Source: Sulfuriferula nivalis (GTDB taxonomy: Bacteria > Pseudomonadota > Gammaproteobacteria > Burkholderiales > Sulfuriferulaceae). From it: 64,000 nucleotides of DNA. Shown piece after piece: positions 27,153 to 39,100 of the stretch (its first letter is position 1; each line of letters begins with the position of its first letter). The stretch lies in the NCBI RefSeq assembly GCF_009937995.1, contig NZ_AP021881.1, positions 1,550,001 through 1,614,000 on the forward strand, read 5' to 3'. Below the pieces are notes generated by a model. The model worked only from the letters and a program-made list of their open reading frames with translations, was not told the origin of the DNA and did not search any database. The position numbers and the translations under genes were made by a program.

Positions 27153-30100
27153 GTGGGCAAGGGCCTGTTGTTTTACATCACTGAGGCTACCCATAACGGC
27201 TGGACCTTGAGTGCAATCAACGTCGATGCAAATGGTAACCCGATGCCAGGTCAGGTTAACCTGCAGACTGAAGGCAGCAAGTTGTATGATGAAGTGACAG
27301 GTATGCCATGGCAACCAACTGCCTTCCAACTGACAGGACTGGATGGTACGCAATACCAGCTGGATGCAAGCGGCAATGTTAATTCGATCACTTTCACCGA
27401 CGGTCAGCAATGGCAGGTTGGCAGCAGCGGCATCGCGCTGGTGGGCAATGATCCAACTCAGCGTATCGACTTCATGCGCAATGGCGCAGGTCAGATCACC
27501 AGTGTGACTGGCCCTGTTGTAAATACCAATAACACCCTAAATCCGTCCAGTGATCAGACCATCGTTTATGAATACGATAGGCAGGGTCGTCTGGAACTGG
27601 CAAGACAGTTGGGTAGTACGGGCTTTGGCACGACTTACGGCTACAATACCGATGGCAGCCTGATCACGGCGCCCATCACCGCCAATCTTGGCGAGGCGGC
27701 CAACTGGATCACGACAGGTGCGAATGCGGTTGCCAATCCGACCAATACATGGAACGGAACCTTAAGCAGTACGCCTGTCAACCTGAGCTATTTCGTGGGC
27801 GACAGTGAAATTGCGTCCACAATTAAGACTGAAGGTGCTGTAGGTGCCGTCATCCTTGCGGTGCAGACCCAGGGCGTGAACGTCAGCCTGAACGTGGCAG
27901 GTGCAACTGTGCTGGGCACATCCAGCATAGGCAATGTCACGACCACCTTGATCAGCGTGACCAGTGCGGGCATGAAGTTGTTGAGCCTGACCGGCACGGG
28001 GGCTGGTAGCCTGTCGATCTCGGTTGCAGGCGACATGAACCATGACGGCACCGTAGATGGCACAGATTCAGCGTTGCTCTCATCGGCAATCGCCGCGAAT
28101 AATCCGAATGCTGATCTGCTGGGCAACGGTCAGATAGGTTCTGCTGATACCGAATTGCTTGATGCCAACTATGGTTTTGCTGCAGCCTTGGCACCGCAAG
28201 CCATCCCGCAAAGCGGCGCACTGATCACCACCCACGAAAATCTGACTGCGAGCGTAAGTCTGGCTTCGGTTGCTCAGGATTACGAGGGTAATCCAATCTT
28301 CTGGACGATAGTGGGTGCCACCAACGGCACAGCTTCCATCAGTGTCGATGGGAAATCGCTGGTCTTCAACCCAACTGCGGGTTACACAGGTCCTGCCACC
28401 GTCACACTGCTGGCAGATGATGGTTTTGCCGTCAGTAGCCCGATTACCGTCAACGTCAACGTCAGTGCCGCCAAACTGGTCGCGCTGCATCTGTCGGATC
28501 TATCCAGCCTGCAACCGGGACAAAGCGCCTCATTGCATGTAACAGCCGATTTTACCGATCAGACAGGTGTGAGCCTCGATGGTAGTTCTGGTTACTATAA
28601 TGTGATCGCGCAAAGCTTAGCGCCACTCGGTTATGTAGGGCCTACCGTGGTCACCATGAATTCTGCTGGCACGGTGATTACTGATTTGAATCAGGGCTCA
28701 GCGATGTTGACGGTTAGCCACACAGACGCTAGCGGTGAGACGGTACAGACAGCTGAGGCATTTAATACCAATTCGCAAGGTAATACCGCATTCAACCCCG
28801 ATCTTTACCCGACTGCCCTGACGCTCGTGCCGGGTGGAACCCGGCAGATCAAGGACGTTAATTCGATAGGTGTGGCCAATGCGATCAATCTTGATTTCCC
28901 CGTTGGCACACAATATGTCAGCAGTGATAACAGCATTGCCACGGTGGATAGCAATGGCCTGATCACCGGATTGAAAGCTGGTAAGGTCATCATCAGCGTG
29001 ATTCATCTGACGACGGATACGACAGGGCAGAACATCGGTCAGAGCAATATTACACTGAACGTTCAGGCAGCCCAACTTGTAGATAACAGCGGCACTTCCG
29101 CACCTGCCAGCATCGTTGTCAGCGCAGCCAATGGTGGTGCGGTGGCCGATGCGACTGGCGAGACAGTGCTGATCGGTGCAGGTGCATTGGCGCAGGACAC
29201 GCCTGTCAGCATCAACCAGGTTGATGTGAATAACCTGCAAACAGCTACCGGCATGGCAGCACCCGCTGCAAGCATTTTGCAAACGGTGGGTGCATTCCAT
29301 CTGGATATGGGCGCAACGGGAACGCAAATTCCTGTGCAGCTGGCCGTCCCAATGCAGGGCAGCAGCGCATTGGCGGCAGGTACGGAAGTCTATTTCTTCC
29401 GCAAAGGCACAGTATTGCAACCAGATGGCAGCACCCAGAACACCTGGTGGTTGGTGGATAACGGATACGTCGGTGCCGATGGTGTGGCGCGTACCGCCAG
29501 CCTGCCGATGCCGGGGGTGAGTGTGTCGGGAGATTACGCAGTTTGTGCAACGCTTCCGGGTGTTATTTCCAATCCGTATCTCAGTATCGCTGGCGATATT
29601 GGCGCAGCAACCGGGGCTATTATGTCTTCGGTTGGGCTGGGTGTGTCATTTGGTATCAATGCAGGGATGGCGACACTGGATATCGTTGGCATCATGCTTT
29701 CATCGTCCAGTATCAACGTCAGCGCGTATCATTTTGGTGTGCCGCAATTCTCTACCATAACGATACCGCCAGGTGTACCTTACACCTTGAATCTGGGCGA
29801 TATTTTACCGCCGGTGGCAGCACCCAATGGTGGCAGTGTTTCGTCACCGAATATCACTACTGCATCGGTAGATTCCTCGGGTAATCTTAATTTCACGTTA
29901 GACAATGCGTCACCAGGACAATATGTCGGGACATTGGCCCTACGTGCAATTTACTCGGACGGCACCTATTATCAGTTACCCAACACCTTTGCTGGCGCAG
30001 CTGCCAGCATCAGTGTTGCACCGCCCGCCGGCATCGCAGTCGGCTCGGTGAGCTGGCAAGTGGTGCGGTTAATCTCAACCAGCCAATATACTGGTGATGG

Positions 30101-33100
30101 CAGCCTGACAGACAGTCCGCCTATGGAATTCGCAGGCAATACAGTCAATTTCACCCCTGCACTGTACATTGCGGCCACACTCACGCGCACGGGCATTAAC
30201 TTTACCAATGAGAATGGCGCTATCATAGGTCAGGCCAATCTGGCGAAAGATGCCACCTTGCTTAATCAGCTAGGCACAAATAATCTGGATGGCACATATC
30301 TCACTGGAGAAAAAGTACAGCCTGTCGTCATCAGCGATGACCGCACGCGTTGTTATGTGGGTGGCAAGGGTGTCATATATGAAATTGACACCATCACGGA
30401 TCAGCTCATTGCGACCATTACCGTTCCTGCAGGCAAGAACATCAGCAGCCTTGCGACCTATGGAAACCTCCTGTTTATAGGAGAAGGGCAGAGCTGGGGC
30501 AGTGGTGCCAGTAGCGACCGTCTGCTGGCGATGGACATAGGCGTGGGTAGCAGTACTGAATACAAGATAGTGACACTTCAGAATAGCGGCGTGGAATCTT
30601 CGCCACGCGGCGTCTCAGGGATGGCGATCAGTGCCGATGGTTCCACACTGGTGGTTGCCACACCGATTGGGGAAAATGCTTATGGTAGGTCGGAGTCAGG
30701 CGCTGCCAAGGGTAATGTTCTGGTATTCGATCTGAACACGTTTGATTTTGCGACTGGCAAGATAGCTGCGCCTGTTATCGCCGCATTGCCAGGAGACGGC
30801 ATCAGTGGCAAGTCGCCGCAGACCGTAACGGCAACGTCGAACCCGGATCAGTTCCTGATCTCGGACATACAGGATTACGGTCGCGGCCTCGCCACACTGG
30901 TGATTACCCGCGATGGTAACGGCACGATTACCGGTGCCGCGATGAATGCGATCCACATGTCTCAGCCAGGTGATGCCATCAAGATTGACAGACTCGACAT
31001 CCAGCGTGCGCAAAGTGCAGTGCTGGTGACCGTAGGCGGGATCCAGTATGCGATTGTCGCGGACGATAACAATCCTTGGAATGACCCGTATTTTACGGCC
31101 ATGTTTGAGGTGCCTTACTTCCTTTACCCACCGTACGGCCCCCCTATTGCTTATGGTGGTAGTGTCAGTGCCAAACACGTAGCCGTGGGTGGTAAACTGG
31201 GCATCATCCAGGATCCGTTTGGTACCCCAGTATACCTGGGTGCGACGTTGCCGCTGGCAGGTTACGGCATTGATAACCTGTCAGTATCACCCGACAACAA
31301 CGTATTGATTGGCCAGTTGAATGGGGGCTATAGCCAGCCTTACCAGAGCCAGGCGAATCCTAATCAATCTGTTGCCTGGAATGTAAATACCCTGATTCAG
31401 GCTGCGGTGGCAAACTATAACACTGGCACTAGCCTGACCAACCATATCAAGGTTGACCCGAGTGCACAGCAAGTGATTCCGGGTGCGGGGTTTATAGCTG
31501 GGACGTTTTTTGATGATGCCCCTTCAGTTTCATTCACTGGAAACGTGGGGGATGTGATAGAAGTGAACCCCCAATTGCAGGTGGCGTTAGATTTATTACA
31601 GGCAGTGGGAACTATTACTTCTGCTCAGGCAGCCCTTTATTCGAAAATGACAGTTGCACAATTATTACTGACCCAAGCAACCGTTGTTACAGACAGAATG
31701 GCTACGTTGAGTAATTTCACCATAGATCCAAATAGTTTGAACAGCTCATTCAAGATTTTGTTGGATCCTAATACTGGCAAACCGATACAAGGCCCCAATT
31801 TTAAAGGTACTCAAGCGGGCTTAGGAGCTGATTTCTATGTGGTGCCAGTGATTAATAGCAATGATGAACAAACCTTGCTGGCTGGTGGAGTGTTGAATCC
31901 AAAATCTGGACAAATCAATTTTACATACAACGATAATAAATTATCTAAATCTGACCTTCCTTATTTGGCTAAGATAACAGCAAATGATTATACCAAGAAG
32001 GCAGGTGTTGAATTTATGGGCGATCGCCCGCTGTCCGATCCTGGATACAGTAAAATCACAGCAGCACCAGGAACAGCGCTTTTCATCGATGAAGAAGAGC
32101 AGCGTCTGAAATATCTTGGGTATGACCCCGCCGTGTTTACAGCAGGGGAATCGGCTTATTCAATTGATGGCAAGAGCTCCAACCCGCAATTTCAAATCGC
32201 ATTAAGCAGCTTTAAAAATGTGTTGAACAGCACTGCCGTATTGAGTAGCGCAACAGCTTCAGATACGGATGTTCTTAATTGGCTTAACGCCTATAATGCA
32301 CCGCATTGGATGCAGTTTTTTGCAAATACGGCGACTGGCCACGCAGCGACAAATAATCAGTTGTCGGGATGGACGAACTTGCAGACGGACAATGTGAAAA
32401 AAGATGTCTTTGGCGTCAGCTGGGTCTATGACCTTATGATCGCGGCGCAGAATGCAGCGAAAGCGCAAAATGATTTAGCCGACGCAGCTGCAATAGCCGC
32501 GCATAAGCCTGTAAGTCGGCACTATCCGTTACTGTTTAACGGTACTGGACCGACAGGCACGCAGTTGAATTTGGGAATTAATACGGCTTACATATCCAAG
32601 CCAAATCAGGATAAAGTCAACGGCAAAGATGTGGTTCTCGGACTTGCGCCTGATAAAGTCCCGCCATCGGTAATTACAGGGCCTGCAAATATCCAGGATT
32701 ATAAGAACAATCTTTGGAATCTTAGCAATGCCCAATCTTTGGCTGGGCTATTGTTGAATCCCGACGTGGCAAACCATTACAACCCAACAACAAATACTTT
32801 TGGCAACGCCCCCGATAACACCAGTGGTGCAAACCAACAGAACCAAGCATTACTGGACTTTTTGACGGTGTATTCTGCCACGAAGAAAGATGGTTCCTGG
32901 GATTCACTTAAAATCAGCAGCACCACCGATCCGGTACAGCAAGCAACGATCCGCGCAGCGCTGTTTGGCGATGGCTCGAAAAGTGGCGGGCTGATCGATA
33001 GTAAAAATATATTGCTTGGGGGAATGGCTACCGCTATAGGCAGCCAGATGACTGCTAAATCATTAGGCCTGTTGATGGGTAACCAGCTTAGCGATGCGGA

Positions 33101-36100
33101 TTATGCCAAATGGGTTAAACCGCTTCAACAGGCGATGACTGAGTTCAATATCAATACGCCCCAACGCATTGCCGCATTTTTGGCACAGGTTAAGCAAGAA
33201 TCGGGAGGGTTAACTTCATTAGAGGAATTGGATGGACAGTATGGTGTGGCTGTCTTGTTGGCTAAATATCATGGGGCTTTTTATCCTGACAAAAATAATG
33301 CCGCAGATCGTTTAGCAAATCCAAACAAGTCTGGCAACACCGTGGTCAAACAACTATTGACAGGTAATCCAGCAGACACGGGAAATATAGTGCTGACGGA
33401 TAAGCAAGCGACATTCCTAAATCTAAAAGCGTTTGTAAAGAATGTTCTTAAGCGAACTGATCTGGATAATGTCTCAATGAATGGGAATAGCGTAATCTAT
33501 ACGGGAACTACAAACTCTGCTGGCGATGCAAAGGTCAAACTTCCTACACAAGCATTAAAAAATTTATTTTTTGATCGTTACTTATCAGAAGATGTAGGTA
33601 ATGGTGTAGCTGGAAACGGTACATTGGCTGATCACAAAGCTCATAACTGGAAGGGGCGGGGCATTATTCAGGTAACGCAACAGACAAATTACGAAAAATT
33701 TGCGCTCTATATAGCAACAAATCATCCAGAACTTGTCGCATCCTCGACAGGCAAAACGGTACTGCAAATACAGCAATTGTTAATGGATAACACGAAGCAA
33801 ATTACAGATATTGCTAATAATCCTAATGCATATATGTTGTCTGCTTTGTCAGGTGCCTGGTTTTGGGGAAGTAATGTCAACATGGCTGGACACAGCCTGA
33901 ATAAGGAAGCCGATAAACTGACAGCAACACCCGCGAATGACGCAACCGCTTTTCGGAAAGTCAGCGCGGGGATTGCAACCGACTCGGGGTCGTTTGGTGC
34001 ACGATTCGATTGGTATGCAAAAATAATCATGCCACTCGCACAGGATGGCGGTAACCCTTATGAAAGCATGCAGCAGGTTTTGCAGCGCTTGGGAATTAAT
34101 TCCACCAATGCTGCGGGGTATGAAAAACAATTCGGCATCAACTTGAATGTATCTACAAGGCAACCTATTGTTGATGCACCGCATCTGCTGATGGCAGATG
34201 GCGCCGCTAATCCACCAGACAGCTTGGCTGCATCCATCACCGATCCGGCACTACCCGCAATGCAATCCTTGTTAGCGCAAGCGCAATCCGAACTCAACCT
34301 ACAACCAGGAAAATTCGCCATGCTCATTCCAGATATGCCCGCCGCACCACCACAAACATCGCCAATTGTCATGATTGCCCAGACCAACCAGACGCAAGAC
34401 AGTACCAAGAAAGCAGAGCGTGTATTGGGCATATGTTCAGTAATCGACAACGAAGAGCGAACAGGAAAAAACGGAGAAATCTACCCTAATACTCAAGAGC
34501 TATTTCCTGTTGGTAATGCAGGTGATTATCTTCTGAACTATGAGCATCGCAATTATCCTTCAACCGAAGACATTAACTCAGCCAAAGTCACTATATTGAA
34601 AGGACCTAAATATGGAACATTCATTAGTGAGGCGCTCCCTATCGGCGGTGTTTATATTTATTCACCCAATGCGGGTTATGTCGGCAAGGATTCTGTCGAG
34701 GTACTGATCGAAATCAAAGGAATAAAAGTTAAAGTCCATTACTTTATTCATGTCCTGGAATATGGTGAGAAGGACGCATATGATGCCAACTGCACGGAGA
34801 TGCCAGCAGGTGGTTATGGCGAATGGAAAATCTCCACCGACGCCAACGGCAACAGTGTTCTGGCAGCCGTCAATTATCTGCCTTCTCTGGATAATAGCGC
34901 ACCGGTAACAGGCACTGCCACGCTGGCTACCATCCTGGGTACAAGTCTCTCGAGCAGCCTCGATGCCAACACTTCGGGCGTTACCCTCAATATTGCCGAC
35001 CTCGCTGGCGGCGCCGTCGGCCAGACCACCGGCACGAGCATCACCCTCGACACCAACGCCGCAGGCTACGGCTGGTATGTCGACCCGAACCCTGCGGCTA
35101 ACACCGACTTCCTGCCAACCAGCAACCCTGACGTATGGATGGCAAAGGCGGGTAGTGCAGCTGCAGGCAAGATGGATATGCTCAGCGTATTGCTGCACGA
35201 GTACGGCCATGCGCTGGGGCTCGATCACAGCGCCAACCCCAACGACTTCATGGCGCCCGACCTCCAGCCCGGCGAGCGCCGCCTGCCGAGTGCAGCAGAA
35301 CTCGCGCAGCTGAGTCAATTCGCCACGCAGCTTGCGTCAGGTAACAGCACACCGAATAATCCGACTTCACCCACGCTGCCCGTGGGAGCGGCTCTGAGCG
35401 CCTTGTTGATCGGACGCCTGCGCCGCACCGATTACGGCGCCTGGTCGCCCGTCATCGACAACGTACAAATTCCCGCACCCATTCCTAAGCTTGAGCTTGC
35501 CATCAACCCCACCCTGGTCGGACTGGGCAGCCCTGTAGGCTGGACGACCCAAGGCAAAGTCACCACCGACAGCACTGGCACCGCCACGCTTAAAAACAGC
35601 ACCAATGCCGATGCCCAACTGTCGCAAGCCTTTAACATCACCAGTCAGGACCATTATATTGAATTCACCGTAGCCAATGGCCTGCAACAGACCGGCACCG
35701 GTCCCGCAGACGCCTTCGAAGTCGCCCTCGACAATGCCGTCACTGGCACGGCGCTGGTCGGCACCGATGGCCTCACCAACAGCGACAGCCTGCTGAACAT
35801 CCAGGCTGACGGCACCACCCATACCGCCTCTTCTGTTTACAAGAGCGTCAATGCTGACGGCACCACCACCTACGTGATTGACCTGCAAAGCGCACTAGGC
35901 AGCGGCGCTGTCACCAGCGCGCCGGCTGCATTGTCTTTCGACCTGATCGGCTTCGGCAACTCGCAAAGTCAGGTCAGCATCCGCGACATCCAGTTGCTGC
36001 AAACACCGCTGGCACTGAACGAAAAGCTGAGCACCAATGAAGATGCGGCCGTCAACATCAACCCGCTGGCTGCAAACCCAATCGCAGCTGGCACTACGCC

Positions 36101-39100
36101 GCAGCTGAACATCACGCAGCAACCTGCCAACGGCATGTTGACCCAGAATGCAGACGGCAGCTACGCCTTTGTTCCGAACACGCACTTCTTCGGAACAGAC
36201 AGCTTCCAGTACAGCTACACGGTGAACGGACAGACATCCAATGTCGCCACGGTCAACATCACCGTCAACGAAGTCGCCTATCCGCCAGTGGGCGCCAACA
36301 GCAGCGCAGCAGCCACTGCCGGCAAGCCATATACGTTTGATCCGCTAGCGGGCGCAGCCGACATCAACGGCAATGCCATGACCGCCGTACTCGACACGCC
36401 GCCCGCCAACGGCACCATTGCGCAGAATGCGGACGGCACCTGGACCTACACGGCGAGCGCAAGCTATGTCGGCCCAGATAGCATGGTCTACCACATCGCA
36501 GACGGACAGGCCAACTCAACACCGATCACCGCAAGCTTCACGGTTCAGCCTGCCCACCATGCCCCTGTTGCCAGCGACAGCGTCGTACAGCTTCAAGAAA
36601 ACGGCAGCCTGCTGATCAACCTTGCCAACTATGGTGTTGATGAGGATGGTAACCCGATGACAGGGAGCGTCACCGCTCAGCCCATCAACGGCACGTTGAC
36701 GCAAAACACTGATGGCACCTACACCTATACGCCAGCAGCAGGCTACTATGGTCATGACAGTTTGAATTTCGTGCTAAGCGATGCATACCTCAGCTCGCAG
36801 CAGGCAACCCTCACACTGGATGTCACCCCGGTATTGGCGAATAGCAGCCTGAGCCTGAACGAAGCGGGAAGCATCCTATTCAATCCAACAGCCAGCCAGA
36901 ACCCAAGTGCACCGCTGACCGCAAGCGTCATTGCCCAGCCTGCCAACGGCACGATCTTGGTCAATGCGGATGGCACATGGACCTACACGCCGAAAGTGCC
37001 TTTCTACGGCGTCGACAGCTTCAGCTATCAGGTCAATGACGGCACCGACAATTCCAATGTCGCCACCGTCAACTTAAGCATCGTTCATCCGGCACCCGTA
37101 CTTGCCAACAGCAGCGCGACGCTGAACGAAGATGCCAGCCTCAACCTGAATCTGACGGCCAATGTCGTCGACGTTCCGGGCTATACCTTGAGCACACAGA
37201 TTGGCACGCAACCTGCACACGGCATAGTCACACAGAATGCAGATGGCACCTGGACCTATACACCGAAGCAGTATTTCTTCGGCACCGACACGTTCACTTA
37301 TGCGGTAAGCGACGGTGTTGCCAGTTCCAACCTGGCAACAGTCCAACTCACCGTCAACAAGATCGAAATCGCACCGACTGCAGCAAACTCTGTCGTCACC
37401 GGCACAGAAAACACTCCTCTTGTCCTCACCTGGGGCAATTTCGCAGTGAACGACGTCAATGGCGATCCTGTTTCCATCGTTATTTCCGCACTCCCTGCGG
37501 CAGGCCAACTGCAAAGCCTGCAAGCCGACGGATCATGGGCAGCGGTAGCCGTGGGGGCTACCTTCAATCAGGCGGCGATCGATGCTGGCAGCCTGCGCTT
37601 CGTACCTGAACAGTACGCCTCAGGCGGCCCGGGCTACAGTCTCGTGGGTGACGGCAACATGCACCAGACTTATGCCGCTTTCGGCTACACTGCAACTGAC
37701 GGTATCCTCAACAGCAACGCAGCATTGGTCAATATCAACATTACCGCCGTTGCGACTGCGCCAACCCTTGCACTCGGCCCACTCAGCGCCACCCGGCAGC
37801 TGTTCGACACCAGCTGGGAAGATGCGCCTGGATCGACAACAAACCTGCAACCTGTGCTGGTCAAGGGCAGCGTACTGGACGGCTGGAGCCTGATCACCCA
37901 GCATCATCAGCACTGGAAACATCGGGGTGGTTTTGAAATGTGGACCAGTGGCGATAAAATGAAGGCAGCCAATGGCCAGACCTACGCAGTCAGCGCAGCC
38001 GCGGGGGACGGCAGCAAATTCCTCGAACTCAGTGGTGCTAATGATGAGACCCATAGCCAAACACTGGGCATCAGCCGCCAAGTGAGCACCGTTGCTGGCG
38101 ACACCTACGCACTCAGCTTTGATCTGGCTGGCCAGCCAGGCTTTGATGCCGGCGCGGCCAGCATCAGCATCCTGCTCGACGGCAAACAGATCGCAAGCTT
38201 TGACCCCACCAGCCCCGACGCAGCACTTAACTGGCAACATGCCAACATCAGCTTCGTTGGTAACGGCAGCCCACAGACCATCAGCATCGTTACCACCCAC
38301 AGCTGTGGTGACGACAGAGCCGCAGGCACAATGCTCGACAACATCGCACTCAGCCAGATACAGCCGCTGGACACAGGCAATCAAGGCAACAGCATTGCAT
38401 TGCAAAGCATCAAAGCCGCCCTGATCGACACCGACGGCTCCGAAACCCTGCAGCTTGCACTGTCCGGCATGCCGATGGGCAGCATACTAACCGACGGCAC
38501 AAACAGCTACACGACTACCGCAGCCCAGCCAGTCGCCAACATCACCGGCTGGAACACTGGCACACTGTCGATTACACCCCCTGCGGACTACAACGGCACA
38601 CTGACCCTGCAAATCACCGCAACAGCAGCAGAATCAGTGGGCGGCAGCACCGCCAGCGTCAGCCAGAACCTCACCGTAGCAGTTGACGCCATTGCCCAGA
38701 CACCCACGCTCACACTCAGCCCACCTACAGACAGTGTCAGCCGCAGCCTGATCTCCACCAGCTGGGAAGACGTGAACAATACCGGCAGCGGCGCCACCGT
38801 CATCACCAACACTCAATTGGACGGATGGCGCATACTGCCAGTCGCCGGTAAAATGAAAGCTGCCTTTGAAGTCTGGCGCAACGGCGACCTGATGAGCAAC
38901 GCCCAGGGCAAAACCCAAAGCGTGCAAGATGCAAGCAGCGCAGGCCAGCAATGGCTGGGACTGACCAACGGCGTTGGCACCAGATACCAGTCGCCTGGTA
39001 TCGCACAAAGCATCAACACCATCGCCGGTGCCCAATACACCTTCAGCCTCGACTACGCAGGTCAACTGGGCTTAACCAGTGCCAACACCCAGATCGGCGT

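Noticed and set aside
27153-27200. Reading copy B as an independent, normally started secreted protein
   Set aside because: The first 15 codons are breakpoint sequence, there is no signal peptide, and the frame begins in the middle of a domain found whole in copy A.
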